Shown piece by piece: positions 18,814-27,978 of a stretch of 64,000 bases of DNA. The stretch is taken from NCBI RefSeq assembly GCF_015864665.1, contig NZ_JADYWU010000002.1:372001-436000 (forward strand). The letters run 5' to 3'. This DNA is from Salinibacterium sp. SWN167 (GTDB lineage Bacteria; Actinomycetota; Actinomycetes; Actinomycetales; Microbacteriaceae). The notes under the pieces were generated by a model. The model worked only from the letters and a program-made list of their open reading frames with translations. It was not told where the DNA came from and searched no databases. Within the stretch, counting starts at the first letter, position 1. Every line of letters begins with the position of its first letter. The translations under genes and the position numbers were made by a program.

Positions 18814-18819
18814 GGCCGA

Positions 18820-19632
18820 GTGATCATTCTTGCGGCGACTCCCATCGGCAACCTTGGCGACGCGTCTCAGCGCCTCATCGAGGCCCTCACGAACGCTGAG
18901 GTGATCGCGAGCGAAGACACCCGCACGACCATCCATCTCATGCGCGCTCTCGGCATCGACAACCGGCCGCGGCTCATCCCGCTGCACGAACACAACGAGT
19001 CAGAAAAGGCCGCCGAGATCGTTGAGTTGGCTCGCGACGCCGATGTTCTCGTTCTCAGTGATGCGGGGATGCCCGCCATTAGTGATCCCGGATTCCCTCT
19101 CGTTTCAGCCGCTGCCGCTGCCGGAGTCACCGTCACTGCTCTGCCCGGACCGAGTGCAGTCCTCACCGCCCTCGCTGTCTCGGGCCTGCCGACCGACCGC
19201 TTCAGCTTCGAAGGATTTCTGCCGCGCAAGGGCCGCGTCGCCTACTTTCGCACCCTCGCTCGCGAAGAGCGCACGATGGTGTTTTTCGAGAGCCCCAACC
19301 GTTTGCCCGCGGCGCTCGCCGACCTCGCCACCGCCCTCGGCGATGACCGTCGCGCGGTAGTCTGCCGCGAGCTCACGAAAATGTATGAAGAGGTTGCTCG
19401 GGGCACCGCCGCCGAGCTCGCGGCCAAGTTCAAAGACGGAGCTCGGGGCGAAATCTGTCTCGTTGTCGAGGGTGCGCCGCCCGCGACCTCCGATCTCCCC
19501 ACCGCAGTCACTTACGTGCTCGCGCTGGTCGCCGATGGTGCCCGCCTGAAAGACGCGGCAACTGAAGTGGCCGAGCAAACCGGGCTCAGCAAGCGCGAAC
19601 TCTACGAAGCGGCCTTGCGCTCCAAGCCGTAA
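18820..19632 (+). CDS. rsmI: 16S rRNA (cytidine1402-2'-O)-methyltransferase RsmI
   Basis: 270-residue SAM-dependent tetrapyrrole-methylase-fold enzyme that 2'-O-methylates C1402 in the decoding centre. All family motifs are present: AATPIGNLGD at the N terminus, EDTRTT, VLSDAGMPAISDPG, ALPGPSAVLTALAVSGLPTDRFSFEGFLPRK and the C-terminal TGLSKRELYEAAL. The frame is open upstream, but GTG 18820 gives the conserved start and the 6-base leaderless spacing. Confidence 0.95.
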   Translation: MIILAATPIGNLGDASQRLIEALTNAEVIASEDTRTTIHLMRALGIDNRPRLIPLHEHNESEKAAEIVELARDADVLVLSDAGMPAISDPGFPLVSAAAAAGVTVTALPGPSAVLTALAVSGLPTDRFSFEGFLPRKGRVAYFRTLAREERTMVFFESPNRLPAALADLATALGDDRRAVVCRELTKMYEEVARGTAAELAAKFKDGARGEICLVVEGAPPATSDLPTAVTYVLALVADGARLKDAATEVAEQTGLSKRELYEAALRSKP

Positions 19633-19697
19633 CCTCGCGGATCGATCCGACGACCAACCCACCGCTGAAGCGAAGGATCGTTGTCACCGTGAGCGGT

Positions 19698-20147
19698 TTA
19701 GGCCGCTGACTCGCACGCAACCATCAATTCGTGGTGGTCTTGAGTGAGCGCCTTCTTTGTTGCTCCGAGGAAGATCAATCCGACCACGCTCATGAGACGT
19801 GCCCCGAAGGTGAGCGGTGTCATCGTGAAGCGGTAGTCCATCCGAGTTCCACCGTGACTCGGCGTGAATAGGTACACGCTCTGGTAGTGCATGCCGTGCG
19901 ACTGCGCATCGACGGTGTACGACACATCCTGCTCACACGCGGTCACCCACATCACTTCGGTGGCTTCTTTTCCCGCAAACACGCGGGTCTCACGCCACTT
20001 TGTGCCGACAGCGAGCTGCGCAGGGCCCTCGAGTACTTCGAGGGAAAGGATGCCGCTGACTCGGGAGGGTGTGTTGTCGAGATCAGTGAAAATCTCGAAG
20101 ACGCGTTCCGTCGGCGCCTCAATATGCACGCTTTCGGTGATCTTCAT
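19698..20147 (-). CDS. SRPBCC (polyketide cyclase/START-like) protein
   Basis: 149-residue protein with the SRPBCC pattern: KITESVHIEAPTERVFEIFTDLDNTP at the N terminus, GTKWRETR in the middle and the long C-terminal helix ending KKALTQDHHEL. The fold binds hydrophobic ligands; the specific role is unknown. An AGGGAG ribosome-binding site lies seven bases before the ATG. Longer in-frame extensions into the PTS gene region are rejected. It follows the fructose PTS gene on the same strand after 79 bp, in which nothing else was seen. Confidence 0.85.
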   Translation of the reverse strand: MKITESVHIEAPTERVFEIFTDLDNTPSRVSGILSLEVLEGPAQLAVGTKWRETRVFAGKEATEVMWVTACEQDVSYTVDAQSHGMHYQSVYLFTPSHGGTRMDYRFTMTPLTFGARLMSVVGLIFLGATKKALTQDHHELMVACESAA

Positions 20148-20226
20148 TGAATCTCCCTCATTCGACGCCTCGACGTGTAGCTCTCGGCGAACGAGCGGCA
20201 GCGTTGCGTAGATGAAGCCTACGACG

Positions 20227-22269
20227 TTATGCCGCGACGGGCACCTGCGCATCCGCGTCAGTGACAGTGCTGCTCTTGCGCACGAAGCGCTTGAGGGCGA
20301 CGACGATGAGGGCGGTAACGACGGTTCCAGCGGCAATCGCGAGCAGGAACATTGGGAACGGGTTGATGGCGAAGAACACGAAAACACCACCGTGCGGTGC
20401 CTGCGAGGTGACTCCGACGGCCATGATGATTCCACCCGTAACAGCGCTACCGATGGCACTTGCGGGGATCACGCGCAGCGGGTCAGCAGCAGCAAACGGG
20501 ATGGCGCCCTCCGAGATGAACGAAGCGCCGAGCAACCAGGCTGCCTTGCCGTTTTCTTTCTCGACGGGCGAGAACAGACGGCGAGCGAGCACGGTGGAGG
20601 CGAGAGCCATCGCGAGAGGTGCAACCATTCCCGATGCCATGACGGCGGCCATGATCATCCACGGTGCTTGGTTGTCGATTGCACCGGCACCGAGGCCAGC
20701 GACCGCAAAGGCGTACGCGACCTTGTTCACGGGGCCACCGAGGTCGAAGCCCATCATGGCTCCCAGAATGAGACCAAGGACGACAGCGGATGCACCGGTG
20801 AGGCCGTTGAGGAAGTTGTTCAGAGCAACGGTGAGCGACGCAATCGGTCCGCCGAGGATCAGCACCATGAGGCCGGAGGCGAAGATCGACGCCAGCAGCG
20901 GGATCACGACGACGGGCATGAGGCCGCGGAACCAGGCCGCGGTCTTGCGCTGAGCGAGCCAGTGAGCGGCAACACCGGCGAGGAGTCCACCGACGATTCC
21001 GCCGAGGAAGCCAGCACCCATGAGGCCAGCGACGGCTCCGGCGGTGAAACCGGGGGCGATGCCGGGGCGATCAGCAATCGCATAGGCGATGTAACCGGCA
21101 AGGGCGGGTACGAGGAAGCCCATTGAGGCCGCACCGATCTGGAAGGCCGCAGCACCGAGGTAGGCAGCGACTCCGCCGTCGGGCAGGTTCCACAGGCTGT
21201 TCTGAGTGACGATGTCGGCCGCGGTGTCGGTGATCAAGTAGCCACCGAGCAAGAAACCGAGGGCGATCAGCAGACCGCCACCGGCCACGAACGGAATCAT
21301 GTAGCTCACACCGGTGAGCAGAGCGCGTTTCACCGTCTGCCCGAAGTGCTCGTCGGAGGTGTTGCTCGTGCTTTCGCTGGCCGCTTCGCCACCGGCGACG
21401 TGAGCAGCGTTGGGGTCGCTGGCAGCGGCAAGGGCTTCCGCGATCATCGCGTCTGGTGCATCAATGCCGCGCTTCACGGGCGACTGCACGAGAGCCTTGC
21501 CGGCGAAGCGGGCCTTGTCACGAACATCCACATCGACAGCAAAGATGACAGCGGATGCCGCAGCAATAACCGCAGGATCCAGCGGCGTTGCCCCCGACGA
21601 ACCCTGAGTCTCGACGTGGAGTTCCACGCCAGCACGTTCTGCGGCGGCGGCGAGTGAATCGGCGGCCATGTAGGTGTGGGCGATGCCAGTGGGGCACGCG
21701 GTGACAGCGACGAGCACGGGGCGTGCGGCGCCGTCGGTGCCAGCTGTAGCGGTAGCGGTAGCGTCGCCAGCGCTAGTAGCGCGGCCACCGCCAGCAGCAG
21801 CAGGCGCAGCCTTCTCTTCCGGCGCTGTGGCTTGCTCCACGAGCGCAACGATGTCTTCGCGAGTTTTCGCAGCGCGCAAGCTATCAACGAACTCGGGGTT
21901 CACGAGCGAGCGGGCGAGAGCGGAGAGCACCGTGAGGTGTTCTTGGTCGGCGCCGGCGGGAGCAGCGATCAAGAAGATGAGGTCGGCGGGAGCATCCGCG
22001 GCACCAAAGTCAACGGCAGGCGTGAGGCGTGCCATCACGAGGGTTGCTTCGGTAACGGCTTCGGAACGGCAGTGAGGAATCGCGATACCGCCAGGAACTC
22101 CGGTATCGGTCAGTTGCTCACGAGCCCACGCGTCGTCAAAGAGTGACTCCGCGTTCGTGGCGCGGCCCTGCTCGGCGACGAGATTCGTCAGCGCGCGAAT
22201 GACTCCTTCGCGGTCGGTGCCGAGATCGGCATCCAACAACACGAGGTCGGTGGTGATGAGGTGCGACAT
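20227..22269 (-). CDS. fruA: fructose-specific PTS transporter EIIABC
   Basis: 680-residue single-chain permease that imports and phosphorylates fructose to fructose 1-phosphate. The order is EIIA (1-150, phospho-His66 in GIAIPHCRSE), an Ala/Thr-rich linker (150-183), EIIB (184-290, phospho-Cys192 in VTACPTGIAHTYMAAD), then EIIC with about nine TM helices (from about 315). The fructose subfamily is indicated by the EIIB motif and by the fruR-fruK-PTS order. An AAGGAG ribosome-binding site lies seven bases before the ATG, 38 bp after fruK. HPr and enzyme I are not in the window. Confidence 0.95.
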   Translation of the reverse strand: MSHLITTDLVLLDADLGTDREGVIRALTNLVAEQGRATNAESLFDDAWAREQLTDTGVPGGIAIPHCRSEAVTEATLVMARLTPAVDFGAADAPADLIFLIAAPAGADQEHLTVLSALARSLVNPEFVDSLRAAKTREDIVALVEQATAPEEKAAPAAAGGGRATSAGDATATATAGTDGAARPVLVAVTACPTGIAHTYMAADSLAAAAERAGVELHVETQGSSGATPLDPAVIAAASAVIFAVDVDVRDKARFAGKALVQSPVKRGIDAPDAMIAEALAAASDPNAAHVAGGEAASESTSNTSDEHFGQTVKRALLTGVSYMIPFVAGGGLLIALGFLLGGYLITDTAADIVTQNSLWNLPDGGVAAYLGAAAFQIGAASMGFLVPALAGYIAYAIADRPGIAPGFTAGAVAGLMGAGFLGGIVGGLLAGVAAHWLAQRKTAAWFRGLMPVVVIPLLASIFASGLMVLILGGPIASLTVALNNFLNGLTGASAVVLGLILGAMMGFDLGGPVNKVAYAFAVAGLGAGAIDNQAPWMIMAAVMASGMVAPLAMALASTVLARRLFSPVEKENGKAAWLLGASFISEGAIPFAAADPLRVIPASAIGSAVTGGIIMAVGVTSQAPHGGVFVFFAINPFPMFLLAIAAGTVVTALIVVALKRFVRKSSTVTDADAQVPVAA

Positions 22270-22307
22270 TGCTTTCTCCTTGTATCCAGCAGTGGGGATG
22301 CTGAGGT

Positions 22308-23285
22308 TTATGGTGCGGTGGGGCGGCTGAGTAGGTGCACGTCAGCGGCGGTGGGGGTGGTGTCTTCGGGGCTCGGCATGGTGCTGCCGGGCAGGGAGGC
22401 GGCGGCTGCTCCGTGCGCGACGGCCTGCGCGAGGCGTCGTTCGGGGGCAGCACCGCGCTGGTCGGCGAGAAGGTAACCGGCGAGGGAGGCGTCTCCGGCG
22501 CCGACGGTGCTCTTGGCCGCAACGGGCGGCATGGTCGCGCGCCAGGTCTCGCCGGCGGTCACGAGAAGGGCTCCGCGTGAACCGAGGGTCGCGAGAACGG
22601 CACGGCAGCCGCGGTGCACGAGCGTGAGAGCGGCGGCGGCCGCGGCATCCGGATCGTCTTCGAAAGTGTCGGGAAGACCGGTCATTTCGGCGAGCTCTTC
22701 GGCGTTGGGCTTGATGAGGTCGACGCCAATTCCAGATTTGATGAGCGCCAGCATGGGGGCGCCGGAGGAATCGACGGCGATGCGCGGGCGCGCGGCAGCA
22801 GCCGTATCGTCAGCAGCGGCAGTGCGAATGGCCTTAATGACGCGCACATAAAAGTCGTCGCTCAGGCCGGGAGGAAGCGAGCCAGCAAGAACAACCCATT
22901 CAGCGCGGCGAGCGTGCGAGACCACAAGGTCGATGAGCGCGGCATCATCGTCAGCGGTGAGCTGCGGGCCGGGCTCGTTGATCTTGGTGGTCGTGCCATC
23001 TGGCTCAGTGATCGTCACGTTGGAGCGCACGCGACCCCTGATCGGCAGTCCAGCGGTCGGCGTGTGTTCGGCGCGCAACGCCACCAACATGGGGTCGGAG
23101 TCATCTCCCGGAAGCACGGCAACCGTGTCAAGGCCCGAAGCGATGAGTGCCCGCGAGACGTTGACGCCCTTGCCGCCCGGCTGCTCGCTGCTCGAGACCG
23201 AGCGCTGTACTCCGCCGCGATCCAGAGCAGCCGCGAGTTCGATCGTGCGATCGAGGCTGGGGTTGGCCGTAACAGTGACGATCAT
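22308..23285 (-). CDS. fruK: 1-phosphofructokinase FruK
   Basis: 325-residue PfkB-family kinase that phosphorylates fructose 1-phosphate to fructose 1,6-bisphosphate. Signatures are TANPSLDRTIEL at the N terminus, PGGKGVNVSRAL at about 36-47, IKPNAEELAEMTG and the catalytic GAGDASLAGYL near the C terminus. The start overlaps the fruR stop by four bases (ATGA), and the PTS gene follows, so the three are one operon. Tagatose-6-phosphate kinase relatives are less likely in this context. Confidence 0.95.
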   Translation of the reverse strand: MIVTVTANPSLDRTIELAAALDRGGVQRSVSSSEQPGGKGVNVSRALIASGLDTVAVLPGDDSDPMLVALRAEHTPTAGLPIRGRVRSNVTITEPDGTTTKINEPGPQLTADDDAALIDLVVSHARRAEWVVLAGSLPPGLSDDFYVRVIKAIRTAAADDTAAAARPRIAVDSSGAPMLALIKSGIGVDLIKPNAEELAEMTGLPDTFEDDPDAAAAAALTLVHRGCRAVLATLGSRGALLVTAGETWRATMPPVAAKSTVGAGDASLAGYLLADQRGAAPERRLAQAVAHGAAAASLPGSTMPSPEDTTPTAADVHLLSRPTAP

Positions 23286-24070
23286 GCGATCACCATTTCG
23301 ACATCCGCGCGCTCGAGGGCACCGGTGAGGTCATCGTCGGGCGACTGCTCCGTGATGATCGTGTCGACCTCTGCGAGCGCGGCGAAGCTCATGAGCGTTT
23401 CAATGCCGAGCTTCGAACTGTCAACGAGGGCAATAGCGCGGCGCGAACCCCGCGTGAGAGCACTTTTGACGGCAGCCTCGTCGGGGTCAGGGGTGCTGAA
23501 GCCGAAGTCGGCGTGCAGGCCATTGGCGCCTACAAAAGCAATATCGGGGCGGATGCTCGCCAGCTGGTTCAGGGTTGTCGCTCCCACCGCAACGCCTGTG
23601 ATGCCTCGCAGCCGACCTCCGACGACCTGAACGTCGATGTGCGGGTTCTCGCTGACAATGGCGGCAATGAAAATGGAGTGGGTGATAACCGTGAGGGAGC
23701 CTGCGGATGTCTCGGGCACCCAGCGTGCGAGCTGCTGGGCAAGACGGCTCGTGGTCGTTCCGCCATCGATACTGATCGCGCCGGTAAAGCTGGACGGAAT
23801 AAGGGCCATCGCGGCCACCGCAATGCGTTCTTTCGCGTCGGCGTTGCGATCGGTGCGGGCGGCAACGCTTTCTTCTACCCGACTGATCCGTGCCGCCGAG
23901 ACCGCTCCTCCGTGCACGCGGCGCAATACGCCTCGTGCTTCGAGCTGGTCGAGGTCTCGACGGACCGTTTCACTTGACACCTCGAACGTGCGAGCGAGGT
24001 CGATTACGGCGACGCGACCGGCTTCAGCAAGCTTGCCCTCTATGTGCTGTTGCCGCTCTTCTGCGTACAT
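23282..24070 (-). CDS. fruR: DeoR-family repressor of the fructose operon
   Basis: 262 residues: an N-terminal DeoR winged helix (MYAEERQQHIEGKLAEAGRV..., then FEVSSETVRRDLDQLEARGVLRRVHGGA) and a C-terminal sugar-phosphate-sensing domain (IDGGTTTSRLAQQL, VVGGRLRG, FVGANGLHADFGFSTPD). ATG 24070 is the family start, preceded by AAGGGG; longer in-frame extensions are rejected. It is the first gene of fruR-fruK-PTS. In this family fructose 1-phosphate is the usual inducer. A dyad and a -10/-35 pair lie just upstream. Confidence 0.93.
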   Translation of the reverse strand: MYAEERQQHIEGKLAEAGRVAVIDLARTFEVSSETVRRDLDQLEARGVLRRVHGGAVSAARISRVEESVAARTDRNADAKERIAVAAMALIPSSFTGAISIDGGTTTSRLAQQLARWVPETSAGSLTVITHSIFIAAIVSENPHIDVQVVGGRLRGITGVAVGATTLNQLASIRPDIAFVGANGLHADFGFSTPDPDEAAVKSALTRGSRRAIALVDSSKLGIETLMSFAALAEVDTIITEQSPDDDLTGALERADVEMVIA

Positions 24071-24092
24071 TCCGTGATCCCCTTTGACTATC

Positions 24093-24145
24093 AACGCACC
24101 CGACTGCGTTTCTGCGAGGCTACGCCTGTTAGCGGGGCAATGCAA
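24093..24145 (-). promoter_or_regulatory. candidate fruR promoter and operator
   Basis: On the minus strand TTGCAT (24145-24140) and TAGCCT (24122-24117) are separated by 17 bp, a plausible -35/-10 pair. Immediately downstream is the inverted repeat AACGCA (24093-24098) / TGCGTT (24105-24110), placed to block initiation. Binding by the DeoR protein is inferred. Confidence 0.42.
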
Positions 24146-24270
24146 CACAAATACAGAAAAAACCACACGTTCCCACATCGAGGGGAGCGGTCATCCGACT
24201 CACGACTCGATCTCGGCCCGTCTCCGCTGCGCTCAGAGCGCGCTCGGCGTAACGGACCGACACAGGCGAA

Positions 24271-24276
24271 TAGAAT
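24271..24276 (+). promoter_or_regulatory. -10 box, metG (leaderless)
   Basis: TAGAAT six bases before the metG ATG. Confidence 0.55.
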
Positions 24277-24282
24277 AGGGGC

Positions 24283-25863
24283 ATGTCTGCCGGCGACTCC
24301 TTCTATATTGCGACGCCCATTTTCTATGTGAACGACGTTCCCCACATTGGGCACGCCTACACGGAGGTGGCCGCCGATGTTCTCGCGCGCTGGCACCGTC
24401 AGCGGGGTGAAGACGCCTGGTTGCTCACGGGCACCGATGAGCACGGTCAAAAGATTCTGCGCACCGCCGTCGCGAACAACACGACTCCGCAAGAGTGGGC
24501 CGACCGTCTCGTCGCCGACTCCTGGCAGCCGCTGCTCGAGACGATCGACATCGCCAACGATGACTTCATTCGCACGACCGATGAGCGCCACGAGAAGGCG
24601 GTCTCGACCTTCCTGCAGCGCCTCTATGACGACGGCCACATTTATGCCGGCGAATACGAGGGCTACTACTGCGTTGGCTGCGAAGAGTACAAGCAGCTCG
24701 ACGACCTCGTCACGGCCGCCGACGGAGAATACAAAGGCCAACTGGTGTGTGCGATCCACTCGCGCCCCGTTGAAATCCTCAAAGAGAAGAACTACTTCTT
24801 CCGGATGAGTGACTTCGGGCAGAAGCTGCTCGATCTTTACGAGAGCCAGCCCGACTTCGTGCAGCCCGCGAGCGTGCGCAACGAAATCGTGCAGTTCGTG
24901 AAGCAGGGGCTCGACGACCTCTCCATTTCGCGTTCCAGCTTCGACTGGGGTGTCAAGGTTCCGTGGGATGAAACCCACGTCGTGTATGTCTGGTTCGACG
25001 CCCTGCTCAACTACGTGAGCGCCATCGGCTATGGCGTCGACGACGAGCAGTTCGCGAAACGCTGGCCTGCCGTGCAACTCGTCGGAAAAGACATCGCTCG
25101 CTTCCACGCCGTTATCTGGCCCGCCATGCTCATGGCTGCCGGCCTGCCCGTGCCCCGCGCTGTCTTCGGCCACGGCTGGTTGCTCGTCGGTGGCGAGAAG
25201 ATGTCCAAGTCGAAGCTCACCGGTATTGCTCCGAGCCAAATCACCGACACGTTCGGTTCGGATGCGTTCCGTTACTACTTCATGAGCGCCATCACCTTCG
25301 GCCAAGATGGCTCCTTCAGCTGGGAAGACCTGAGTGCGCGCTACCAGTCAGAGCTGGCCAACGGCTTCGGCAACCTCGCCTCGCGTGTCATTGCGATGGT
25401 GAATAAGTACTTCGATGGTGAAATTCCGACGCTCGGTGAGCTCACGGCATCCGACGAAGCGATTATTGCTACGCAGAAGCGTGCGACCGAGCAGTCGAAT
25501 GCCTTCATCGACAAATTTGCGATCAACGAAGCGCTGGCCTCGGTCTGGGAGCTCGTGGATGAACTCAACGGGTACATCACCGAGCAAGAGCCGTGGGCGC
25601 TGTCGAAAGACCCCGCCAACCGCGAGCGTCTCGGCACTGTGCTGGCCACCACCGTTAACGGTCTGGGCACTCTAGCGATTCTGTTGTCGCCGGTGCTGCC
25701 GAAGGCAACTGAAAAGCTGTGGCAGGCCATTGGTGGTGTTGGTGAACTGCGCGAGCAGCGCATCGACGATGCCACGAACTGGTCGAACACTGGTCGCGTG
25801 ACCGCGCTTGAATCGTCGCTGTTCCCGCGCATTGAAGTGGATGCCGAGAGCGGCACGGCGTGA
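24283..25863 (+). CDS. metG: methionyl-tRNA synthetase
   Basis: 526-residue class I synthetase that charges tRNA-Met. HIGH is at residues 21-24 (DVPHIGHAYTE) and KMSKS at 306-310 (GGEKMSKSKLTG). A single zinc-knuckle region lies at about 130-165 (YYCVGCEEYK, then CAIHSRPVE). The anticodon-binding helical domain ends the protein; the optional C-terminal EMAP-like tRNA-binding domain is absent, as is usual in actinobacteria. It starts a metG-tatD-rsmA operon by a 4-base overlap (GTGA) and has the TAGAAT leaderless box. Confidence 0.97.
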   Translation: MSAGDSFYIATPIFYVNDVPHIGHAYTEVAADVLARWHRQRGEDAWLLTGTDEHGQKILRTAVANNTTPQEWADRLVADSWQPLLETIDIANDDFIRTTDERHEKAVSTFLQRLYDDGHIYAGEYEGYYCVGCEEYKQLDDLVTAADGEYKGQLVCAIHSRPVEILKEKNYFFRMSDFGQKLLDLYESQPDFVQPASVRNEIVQFVKQGLDDLSISRSSFDWGVKVPWDETHVVYVWFDALLNYVSAIGYGVDDEQFAKRWPAVQLVGKDIARFHAVIWPAMLMAAGLPVPRAVFGHGWLLVGGEKMSKSKLTGIAPSQITDTFGSDAFRYYFMSAITFGQDGSFSWEDLSARYQSELANGFGNLASRVIAMVNKYFDGEIPTLGELTASDEAIIATQKRATEQSNAFIDKFAINEALASVWELVDELNGYITEQEPWALSKDPANRERLGTVLATTVNGLGTLAILLSPVLPKATEKLWQAIGGVGELREQRIDDATNWSNTGRVTALESSLFPRIEVDAESGTA

Positions 25864-26783
25864 CCGAACCGTTCATTAGGCAGCGTCATCGCATCGCCGA
25901 CGAGAAGGCCTCTGAGAAGACGCAGTATCCGCCGCTTCCCGAGCCTCTCGAGGGCGTTGTCTACGACAATCACACGCACCTTGAGATTGCTGACGGCGGG
26001 CCCGACGGAGCGCTCGACTTCACCGAGCACCTCGCGCGCGCAGCCTCGGTCGGTGTGCGTGGCGTCGTGCAGGTTGGTACCGATGTGGCGACGAGTCGAT
26101 GGTCGGCTGAGCTCGCTGCCACCAACCCTCAGGTTCTCGCCGCGGTAGCGATTCACCCGAACGATGCTCCCGAACTCGACGCAGCAGGGGAGTTGGATGC
26201 CGCGCTCGCCGTCATCGATGAACTTGCCGCGCTTCCTCGCGTGCGTGCCATCGGCGAAACGGGTCTCGACTTTTTCCGCACGGATGACGCGGGCCGCCCC
26301 GCGCAATTCCGTTCTTTTGAAGAGCACATTGCGATTGCCAAGCGGCACGGCCTGGCGCTGCAGATTCACGATCGCGACGCCCATGACGAGGTCATCGAGA
26401 CGCTGCTGCGCGTCGGTGCTCCCGAACGCACCGTCTTCCACTGCTTCTCGGGCGATGCGGCGATGGCGCGCATTGCCGCCGATAACGGCTGGTTCTTGTC
26501 ATTCGCGGGCACAGTCACGTTCAAGAACGCGGCAAACCTTCGCGAAGCGCTCTCGGTGATCGATCTCGACCGCATCATGGTCGAGACCGACGCCCCGTAC
26601 CTCACGCCGCATCCGCTGCGCGGGCGGCCGAATGCTCCCTACCTGATGCCGTACACGGTGCGCGCAATGGCCGCTCACCTCGAGATCACCGAGCTCGAGC
26701 TTTCGGCTCAGCTGGCCGCCACCACGGAGGCCGTTTATGGCTCGTGGGACACCGAACTTCCCGAGAATGCAGGCACGCGATGA
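25860..26783 (+). CDS. tatD: TatD-family metal-dependent DNase
   Basis: 307-residue TIM-barrel hydrolase. The metal ligands are visible in DNHTHLE (first His pair), IGETGLDFFR (Glu), LQIHDRDAH, FHCFSG and VETDAPYL (last Asp). Relatives are 3'-5' exonucleases for DNA and RNA. An N-terminal extension of about 35 residues precedes the barrel. GTG 25860 overlaps metG and the stop overlaps rsmA (ATGA), so the three are translationally coupled. In M. tuberculosis rpfB lies between tatD and rsmA; here there is no gap. Confidence 0.95.
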   Translation: MTEPFIRQRHRIADEKASEKTQYPPLPEPLEGVVYDNHTHLEIADGGPDGALDFTEHLARAASVGVRGVVQVGTDVATSRWSAELAATNPQVLAAVAIHPNDAPELDAAGELDAALAVIDELAALPRVRAIGETGLDFFRTDDAGRPAQFRSFEEHIAIAKRHGLALQIHDRDAHDEVIETLLRVGAPERTVFHCFSGDAAMARIAADNGWFLSFAGTVTFKNAANLREALSVIDLDRIMVETDAPYLTPHPLRGRPNAPYLMPYTVRAMAAHLEITELELSAQLAATTEAVYGSWDTELPENAGTR

Positions 26784-27610
26784 ATACTTTGCTCGGTCCC
26801 GCCGAGATCCGCGATCTCGCTGATCTGCTCGGCATCCAGCCCACCAAGAAGTTGGGCCAAAACTTTGTCATTGATCCCAACACGGTGCGCCGCATTGTGA
26901 AGGCCGCGCACGTCGTCTCGGGTGAGACGGTGGTCGAGGTCGGGCCAGGGCTGGGATCACTCACGCTCGGGTTGCTCGAGACCGGGGCATCCGTCGTCGC
27001 CGTCGAAATCGATAAGCGCCTCGCCGCCCAGTTGCCGATTACGGTCAGCCAGATGCAACCGGATGCTCAGCTCACGGTCATCACCGACGACGCGTTGCGC
27101 GTCACCGAGCTGCCCGACGAACCCCGTGTTTTCGTCGCTAACCTGCCCTACAACGTGTCGGTTCCCGTGCTGCTGCACTTCTTGGAGCACTTCGATTCGC
27201 TCGACCGTGGTCTCGTCATGGTGCAGGCCGAAGTGGGCAACCGTGTCGCGGCAGGCCCCGGCAGCAAGGTTTATGGTTCGCCGAGCATCAAGGCTGCCTG
27301 GTACGGCGAGTTCTCTACGGCCGGCCTCGTGAGCCGTCAAGTGTTCTGGCCTGTGCCCAATGTCGACTCTGTGCTCGTGCGCTTCGAACGCCGCGAACAG
27401 CCCGGCTCAATAGAAGAACGCAAAGCAACGTTCGCTCTCGTGGATGCCGCCTTCCAGCAGCGTCGCAAAATGTTGCGTCAGTCGCTCTCGAGTCTGTTGG
27501 GCAGCTCGACTGCTGCCTCCGACCGTCTCATTGCGGCGGGTGTCGCGCCGACGGCTCGGGGCGAGGAGCTCACGGTGCACGATTTCCTTGCTATCGCCCG
27601 CGCTGCGTAG
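26780..27610 (+). CDS. rsmA: 16S rRNA dimethyladenosine transferase RsmA (KsgA)
   Basis: 276-residue SAM enzyme that dimethylates A1518 and A1519 of 16S rRNA. Motifs: KKLGQNFVIDPNTV at about 27-40, the SAM-binding VEVGPGLGSLTLGL, the catalytic NLPYNVSVPVL and the C-terminal RRKMLRQSLSSLLG. Its ATG overlaps the tatD stop. Confidence 0.96.
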   Translation: MNTLLGPAEIRDLADLLGIQPTKKLGQNFVIDPNTVRRIVKAAHVVSGETVVEVGPGLGSLTLGLLETGASVVAVEIDKRLAAQLPITVSQMQPDAQLTVITDDALRVTELPDEPRVFVANLPYNVSVPVLLHFLEHFDSLDRGLVMVQAEVGNRVAAGPGSKVYGSPSIKAAWYGEFSTAGLVSRQVFWPVPNVDSVLVRFERREQPGSIEERKATFALVDAAFQQRRKMLRQSLSSLLGSSTAASDRLIAAGVAPTARGEELTVHDFLAIARAA

Positions 27611-27641
27611 CGCAGCCATTCCGTTTGGTGCCGAACGACGG

Positions 27642-27647
27642 TAGGTT
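27642..27647 (+). promoter_or_regulatory. -10 box, DUF4287 gene (leaderless)
   Basis: TAGGTT six bases before the ATG at 27654. Confidence 0.5.
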
Positions 27648-27653
27648 TACCTC

Positions 27654-27881
27654 ATGTCGGAAGCAACGAACAGCGCCCCCAGTGACCGTGACGTTCTGGA
27701 AGGAACGGGGCGGCATCCCGATGAGTGGTTCGCCTTTCTCGATATGGCGGGCGCGACCAAATGGCAGCACGCCGAATTTCGCAGCTGGTTCGAAGCCAAT
27801 GCCGCTCACGTGAGTACCGAGTGGGCAGAGTCGGTTACCGCGCGCTATGCGGCGGTTCGCGGACTCCACATTTCGAAGTAA
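27654..27881 (+). CDS. DUF4287-like small protein
   Basis: 75 residues. The pattern HPDEWFAFLDMAGATKWQHAEFRSWFEANAAHVSTEWAESVTARYAAVRGL fits the DUF4287 domain, in which a tryptophan-rich helical module precedes an RG-rich end. The function is unknown. It is an unusual insertion between the housekeeping genes rsmA and ispE and has its own leaderless-type box. Confidence 0.82.
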   Translation: MSEATNSAPSDRDVLEGTGRHPDEWFAFLDMAGATKWQHAEFRSWFEANAAHVSTEWAESVTARYAAVRGLHISK

Positions 27882-27966
27882 TTTCACCAGGGTAACGAGA
27901 GCTTCACAATTTTTGGTGGAGGCCCGTTATCCCCACCCCGCGCACAGACCGGTACGTTCCACAAGG

Positions 27967-27972
27967 TAAGTT
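27967..27972 (+). promoter_or_regulatory. -10 box, ispE (leaderless)
   Basis: TAAGTT six bases before the ATG at 27979. An in-frame internal ATG (codon 10) follows, so the start is not certain. Confidence 0.45.
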
Positions 27973-27978
27973 TGAATC

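Noticed and set aside
24071-24282. SAM or T-box riboswitch before metG
   Set aside because: The metG -10 box lies six bases before the ATG, leaving no leader, and no riboswitch core was seen.
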